Shown: positions 60,030 to 64,000 of the stretch, piece by piece
How the letters are laid out: every line of letters begins with the position of its first letter
Numbering within the stretch: the first letter of the stretch is position 1
Assembly (NCBI RefSeq): GCF_028369065.1
Contig: NZ_JAQNDA010000001.1
Location: 124,001-188,000, forward strand
DNA length: 64,000 nt
Direction: 5' to 3'
Source of the DNA: Marinobacter sp. SS21
Lineage (GTDB): Bacteria; Pseudomonadota; Gammaproteobacteria; Pseudomonadales; Oleiphilaceae
Notes under the pieces: generated by a model
Database searches by the model: none
The model's input: only the letters and a program-made list of their open reading frames with translations
What the model was told of the DNA's origin: nothing
Translations under genes and position numbers: made by a program

Positions 60030-62258
60030 ATGACAGACGACACCTTGGTGTTTATTGAAGACGATGAAACCGAGGTGGAGCCGCTGGCGGCCGACGCCAT
60101 CGATCACTGGCAGATTCTGGTGGTGGATGACGACCCGGAAGTGCATCAGTCAACCGGTTTTGCGCTTGCGGATGTCGAGATCCTGGGGGCGAAGGTTCAA
60201 TTACAGTCCGCCTATTCGGCGGGCGAGGCCTACCAGTACCTGAGTGCCCACGACGAACCCGCAGTCATCTTCCTCGACGTGGTGATGGAGTCGTCCGATG
60301 CCGGTCTGCGCCTGGCCGACCAGATTCGCAACGAGCTCCAGCTGTCCAAAACCCGGATCATCCTGCGCACGGGGCAGGCGGGTTACGCGCCGGAGCTGAA
60401 GGTGATCAGCGAATACGATATCAACGACTACCGGGTCAAGAATGAACTGACCCAGGTGCGCTTGATCACCTCGCTGACCGCGGCGTTACGCAGCTACCAG
60501 CAAATCTTGCGGCTTGAAGCCAGCCATCGCGGCCTCGAGCAGATCATTAGCTCGACCCGCGACCTGCTCAGCAGCGAGGGCTTTCGCCAGTTTTCCCACG
60601 GCGTGTTGATCCAAATCGGCGCTTTCCTGAACCTGACCCGGTCCGAGGGGATGGTGGTGGTGTCGATCCCTAATGAACAAGTCGTGGGCCAGGCCCTTGA
60701 GCTGAGCGACCAGACCATCGTGGCCGCCACCGGCCGCTATGAGGGGCTGATTGCTCGCTCGAAACAGGAGATCAGCTCGGGATTGCAGCGGCAACTGATC
60801 GATCGGGTGATCGCCAGCAACGAGCCCTATTTTGGCAGCGATGGCACCGCGTTGATCTGTCACGGCCAGCATTTCTCGTTGGTGGTGTATGTGGACACCC
60901 GGCGCACAGTGAGCGGTGAGGAACAGGGGCTGTTGCGGGTATTCGGTCAGAACATCGGCCTGATGTCCGATAATCTGACGCTCATCGAGCGTTTGCATCA
61001 GCAAGCCTTCTTTGACCCCATTACCCTACTGCCCAATCGCTTGAGCCTGGAGGAGTGGCTCGATCGCCGGCCGGAGCAGAGTAATCGCCATAGGCTGCTG
61101 CTGATCGATATCGACTATTACAACAGTTTTCTGGAAACCCTGGGGCCGGAGAAGTGCGCCAAGCTGGTGCGGCTGTACGCTGATCGTTTGCAGGATGGGC
61201 TGCGAGGCGTCAGTGAGTTCCTTGCCCACCTGGGAGATGACACCTTCGCCGCCGTGCTCTCCAATGCCGTCGACCAGGGCGGCGTTGAGGCTATCCTGAA
61301 TCTGGAAGTGCAACTGACGGGGTTGTCGGTGCAGCTGATGGCCACTGCGGTCACCGTTAATCTGGATGAGAGGGAACTGAGTGGCCGCCAGCTGCTGAGT
61401 GCCGCGCACCTGTTCATGAAGGACGCCAAACAGCACCGGCGTCGTGGCCTCACCCATTTTCCGGTATCGGCGCTGGAGAACGGGCGTCGCAACATCCAGC
61501 TGTTGCGGGACCTGGTGGAGGCGATCGGCAATAACCAGCTGGTGATGCACTACCAGCCCAAATGGGATGTTGCCGGGCAGCGCTTCCACGGCATGGAGGC
61601 GCTGGTGCGCTGGCCCCATCCCGCCGGCCACTGGGTCTCGCCGGCTGAATTTGTGCCCCTGGCCGAAACCGCCGGACTCAGTAATGAACTGTTCCAGTGG
61701 GTGCTGAACACGGTGCTCAGGGAGTATGCCGAGCTGTTGCGCCAGGTGCCGCAGGCCGGGCCGGTGGCCATCAACATTTCCGGTACCCAGTTGCACGACT
61801 TGTCCATCGTCGATCGGTGCCGGACCTGTGCCGAACGTTTCGGCGTGCCCAGTACCAGCCTCACCTTCGAAGTGACCGAATCCGCCGCCATCGCCGGCGG
61901 CATTGACAGCGCCATCGAACTGCTGCTCAGGCTGAAAGCCTCCGGTGTGCGGATCTCTCTCGACGATTTCGGCACCGGCTACTCGTCCCTCTCCTATCTG
62001 GCCCGACTACCGGTGGATCAGCTCAAGCTGGATCGATCGTTTATCCAGAAGCTGAAGGAATCCAGCGGCGTTGCCATTGTGAAGTCAATCATCGAGCTTG
62101 GCGCTTCGCTGGGCCTGGAAGTGGTGGCGGAAGGCATCGAGGAGGAAACCGAAGCCCAACTCCTCAGCGAGATGCAGGTGCACAGTTTTCAGGGCTATCT
62201 GTACGCCCGGCCCATGCCCATGGCCGACATCGTGGAACTGCTGGCTGGGGCCGATTGA
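60030..62258 (+). CDS. REC-DUF3369-GGDEF(degenerate)-EAL protein
   Basis: A 742-residue signalling protein. A receiver domain (26-150, Asp83 phosphosite) is followed by DUF3369 (170-335), a GGDEF domain with the inactive motif LGDDTF, and an EAL domain (505-740). EAL residues are intact: EALVRW, NISG, EVTES, DDFGTGYS, LKLDRSF and EGIE, so it should degrade cyclic di-GMP. The start at 60030 has AAGGAGGT, a very strong ribosome site. The next gene encodes a histidine kinase starting 3 bp after its stop codon, probably its partner. Confidence 0.93.
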   Translation: MTDDTLVFIEDDETEVEPLAADAIDHWQILVVDDDPEVHQSTGFALADVEILGAKVQLQSAYSAGEAYQYLSAHDEPAVIFLDVVMESSDAGLRLADQIRNELQLSKTRIILRTGQAGYAPELKVISEYDINDYRVKNELTQVRLITSLTAALRSYQQILRLEASHRGLEQIISSTRDLLSSEGFRQFSHGVLIQIGAFLNLTRSEGMVVVSIPNEQVVGQALELSDQTIVAATGRYEGLIARSKQEISSGLQRQLIDRVIASNEPYFGSDGTALICHGQHFSLVVYVDTRRTVSGEEQGLLRVFGQNIGLMSDNLTLIERLHQQAFFDPITLLPNRLSLEEWLDRRPEQSNRHRLLLIDIDYYNSFLETLGPEKCAKLVRLYADRLQDGLRGVSEFLAHLGDDTFAAVLSNAVDQGGVEAILNLEVQLTGLSVQLMATAVTVNLDERELSGRQLLSAAHLFMKDAKQHRRRGLTHFPVSALENGRRNIQLLRDLVEAIGNNQLVMHYQPKWDVAGQRFHGMEALVRWPHPAGHWVSPAEFVPLAETAGLSNELFQWVLNTVLREYAELLRQVPQAGPVAINISGTQLHDLSIVDRCRTCAERFGVPSTSLTFEVTESAAIAGGIDSAIELLLRLKASGVRISLDDFGTGYSSLSYLARLPVDQLKLDRSFIQKLKESSGVAIVKSIIELGASLGLEVVAEGIEEETEAQLLSEMQVHSFQGYLYARPMPMADIVELLAGAD

Positions 62259-62260
62259 GC

Positions 62261-63853
62261 ATGCGGGTTCGCTGGTATCACTCGATTCGCACCCAGCTGC
62301 TGTTGTTGGTCATGGCGCCGTTGATTCTGCTGTTCTGTATGCAGGTGATCAACTCCAAACAGGTGTCCGAACGGGTGCTGATCGAGAACCTGGCCCACTC
62401 GGTCACCACCTACTCCCAGACCCTGAATCTGGCCATATCCGTACACCTGGGCACCGGCAATTCGGTGAGCCAGATAGCCCCGTTTCTGAACGAATTTATC
62501 GACACCGGTGGTGAGGGTATCGTTTACCTGGCCTTGACCAACGAGCAGGGCGAGACGGTTGCACAGACGCCGGGCGCACCGGATCTGGCCACAACCTTCG
62601 CCAATTTGCCGATTACTCCTGAGTTGCTGGCCCAGACCCAGTACCACGTTGCCATTCCCATCTTGCTGGATCGGGACAATGTCGGGCTGCTGCACTACGG
62701 CGTCTCGCTGGGCAGCATTCATCACACCACCCAGCGCCTGTTCGAGGACTACCTGCAGCGGAGCCTGCTCGGTCTGGGCCTGATCGTGCTGCTGATGGGC
62801 GGCTTGTCGCTCTGGGTGCTGCTGAAAATGAATCGGCGGCTCAACGGCTTGTTGCTGCGCAGCCGCAAGATCGCCAAGGGTGAATACGAAGTGCCGGCCA
62901 CCGACCGGGGCCGGGACGAGATTGGGGTACTGAGTTGGCAGATGGATCGTATGCGCGAAGCCATTCGCACCCGAGTGATTGAGCTGAACGACAGCCGCAA
63001 GCAGGTGGAGACTCTGAATGACGATCTGGTGCAGACCCTCGACCAGCTCAAACTGTCGCAGGAGAACCTGGTGCAGTCGGAAAAGCTGGCCAGTCTTGGC
63101 AGTATCGTGGCGGCGGTGGCCCATGAACTCAACACGCCCATTGGCAACGCCTTGACGGTGGCCACCACGTTCGATCATAAATCCCAGGAGTTCAACCGGG
63201 CCATGGCCCAGGGACTGCGGAAGTCGACCCTGGAAAAATTCGTGGCGGATGCGAACCAGGCGACGCAACTGATGGCCCGTAACCTCAGCCGTGCCACCGA
63301 TCTGGTGGAAAGCTTCAAGCATGTGGCGGTTGACCAGACCAGCTCCAAGCGCCGCCACTTCAACCTGCGCCAAACCGTCGAAGACCTGTTGACCACGTTG
63401 CAACCCACCATCCGGCACCGGCCGGTGACGACGCACTTCGATATTCCGCCGGACATCGAGCTGGACAGTTTTCCGGGCCCACTGTGCCAGGTGATTTCCA
63501 ACCTGTTCAACAATGCGATGATTCATGCCTTCGAGCCGGACCAGGCTGGCCACTGGAGCGTGGCCGCACAACGTCAGGGCGGCGATCAGGTAATCCTTAC
63601 CGTGGTGGATGATGGCAGGGGTATGTCGAAAGCGGAGTTGGGCAAGATCTTTGACCCCTTCTACACCACCCGCCTGGGTCAGGGCGGTAGTGGGCTTGGA
63701 TTGCACATTGTGTACAACCTGTCCACGGCGGTATTGGGGGGAACGGTGTCGGTGGCATCGGCGCCAGGCCAGGGCGCAACCTTCACCCTGCGCCTGCCGC
63801 TGTGCCCGCAAACCCTAGCAGAAAACTCTTCAGATACGTCGGTGATTGCATGA
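62261..63853 (+). CDS. sensor histidine kinase
   Basis: A 530-residue kinase: two membrane helices (about 12-30 and 168-188), a periplasmic sensor region between them, a HAMP-like linker (190-240), a coiled coil, and a kinase core. The H-box is SIVAAVAHELNTPIGNAL with His288; N, G1 and G2 boxes are NLFNNAMIHAF, VDDGRGM and GGSGLGLHI. It lacks a receiver and probably phosphorylates the REC-EAL protein encoded before it, so controlling cyclic di-GMP. It overlaps the next gene by 4 bp. Confidence 0.92.
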   Translation: MRVRWYHSIRTQLLLLVMAPLILLFCMQVINSKQVSERVLIENLAHSVTTYSQTLNLAISVHLGTGNSVSQIAPFLNEFIDTGGEGIVYLALTNEQGETVAQTPGAPDLATTFANLPITPELLAQTQYHVAIPILLDRDNVGLLHYGVSLGSIHHTTQRLFEDYLQRSLLGLGLIVLLMGGLSLWVLLKMNRRLNGLLLRSRKIAKGEYEVPATDRGRDEIGVLSWQMDRMREAIRTRVIELNDSRKQVETLNDDLVQTLDQLKLSQENLVQSEKLASLGSIVAAVAHELNTPIGNALTVATTFDHKSQEFNRAMAQGLRKSTLEKFVADANQATQLMARNLSRATDLVESFKHVAVDQTSSKRRHFNLRQTVEDLLTTLQPTIRHRPVTTHFDIPPDIELDSFPGPLCQVISNLFNNAMIHAFEPDQAGHWSVAAQRQGGDQVILTVVDDGRGMSKAELGKIFDPFYTTRLGQGGSGLGLHIVYNLSTAVLGGTVSVASAPGQGATFTLRLPLCPQTLAENSSDTSVIA

Positions 63854-64000
63854 GACGAGGTGGCTACTACGCCGTTGGCTTGTTGTGCCTTGCGGTCGGG
63901 TTAAGCTCGCCCGCGCTGGCCTGGGAACTGATCGAAGACCGGTTGTTTTTCAATACCTACGGCACTCTTGGGGTTGCCGCCGTTGATGACGATGACGTTG
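63850..64000 (+). CDS. probable outer-membrane porin, 5' part
   Basis: The first 50 codons only: a signal peptide (MRRGGYYAVGLLCLAVGLSS, cleavage near ALA) and then a start typical of porin-like barrels, FFNTYGTLGVAAVDDDD. The start overlaps the kinase stop codon (ATGA), so it belongs to the same operon. The gene continues past the window, and the porin assignment is a guess from a short stretch. Confidence 0.55.
   Translation, partial: MRRGGYYAVGLLCLAVGLSSPALAWELIEDRLFFNTYGTLGVAAVDDDDV

Noticed and set aside
61000..61500. Active diguanylate cyclase in the REC-EAL protein
   Set aside because: The GGDEF site reads LGDDTF, lacking residues needed for catalysis; only the EAL part looks active.

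Overview
The window is GC-rich chromosomal DNA from a gammaproteobacterium. Pointers to that group are an OprI-type Lpp lipoprotein, outer-membrane phospholipase A, a CX14CX2C-type QueE next to QueC, monomeric NADP isocitrate dehydrogenase, NhaP2 and a REC-DUF3369-GGDEF-EAL protein. The gene mix (many lipoproteins, PF10118 hydrolase, AraC/OruR-type regulators) resembles marine Alcanivorax- or Marinobacter-like bacteria, but that is an inference and no rRNA is present to test it. There is no phage, plasmid, CRISPR or complete insertion sequence.

Layout. 1-3.7 kb: 3' end of a TRAP transporter, then 3-hydroxybutyrate dehydrogenase and acetoacetyl-CoA synthetase, an apparent 3-hydroxybutyrate uptake and use operon closed by a terminator. 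4-6.3 kb: monomeric isocitrate dehydrogenase. 6.3-6.9 kb: a degenerate 17-bp tandem array joined to a 282-bp MITE-like element. 6.9-24 kb: single genes and pairs of housekeeping or accessory type (YdeI-like, M15 peptidase, TetR/MpaB divergent pair, HD hydrolase, GST, MerR/SDR divergent pair, VanZ-like, lipoprotein, PF10118 hydrolase/AraC divergent pair, deaminase, RluA, YHS, YbaK, Ada), with a second MITE copy at 22.0-22.3 kb. 24-30.3 kb: DODA dioxygenase, PldA, then a three-gene minus-strand run (cytochrome c lipoprotein, Tat-exported lactone oxidase, Tat-exported PLP enzyme of alanine-racemase/D-threonine-aldolase fold), then MtfA-like peptidase. 30.4-33.7 kb: beta-lactamase-fold hydrolase and small unknowns. 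33.9-38.5 kb: a large hybrid histidine kinase, a membrane protein and a CheY-like receiver. 38.8-39.4 kb: a gene-poor gap with two orphan terminators. 39.4-45.4 kb: exonuclease, queC-queE, OruR-like regulator, alpha/beta hydrolase, ExeM/NucH nuclease. 45.5-49.8 kb: WYL regulator, MarR-MFS pair, and a manganese (yybP-ykoY) riboswitch ahead of a GDT1/UPF0016 exporter. 49.8-57 kb: envelope genes (two L,D-transpeptidases, Lpp, NfeD plus slipin, K+/H+ antiporter). 57.1-64 kb: a CHASE-PAS-GGDEF cyclase, tRNA-Gly(CCC), then an overlapping run of REC-EAL protein, histidine kinase and the start of a probable porin.

The strongest leads are the MITE family with solo ends that supply stop codons of neighbouring genes, the exported PLP enzyme/flavin oxidase/cytochrome c module, the manganese riboswitch, the candidate small transcripts in the 38.8-39.3 kb gap, and an orphan BrxR/CapW-like WYL repressor.
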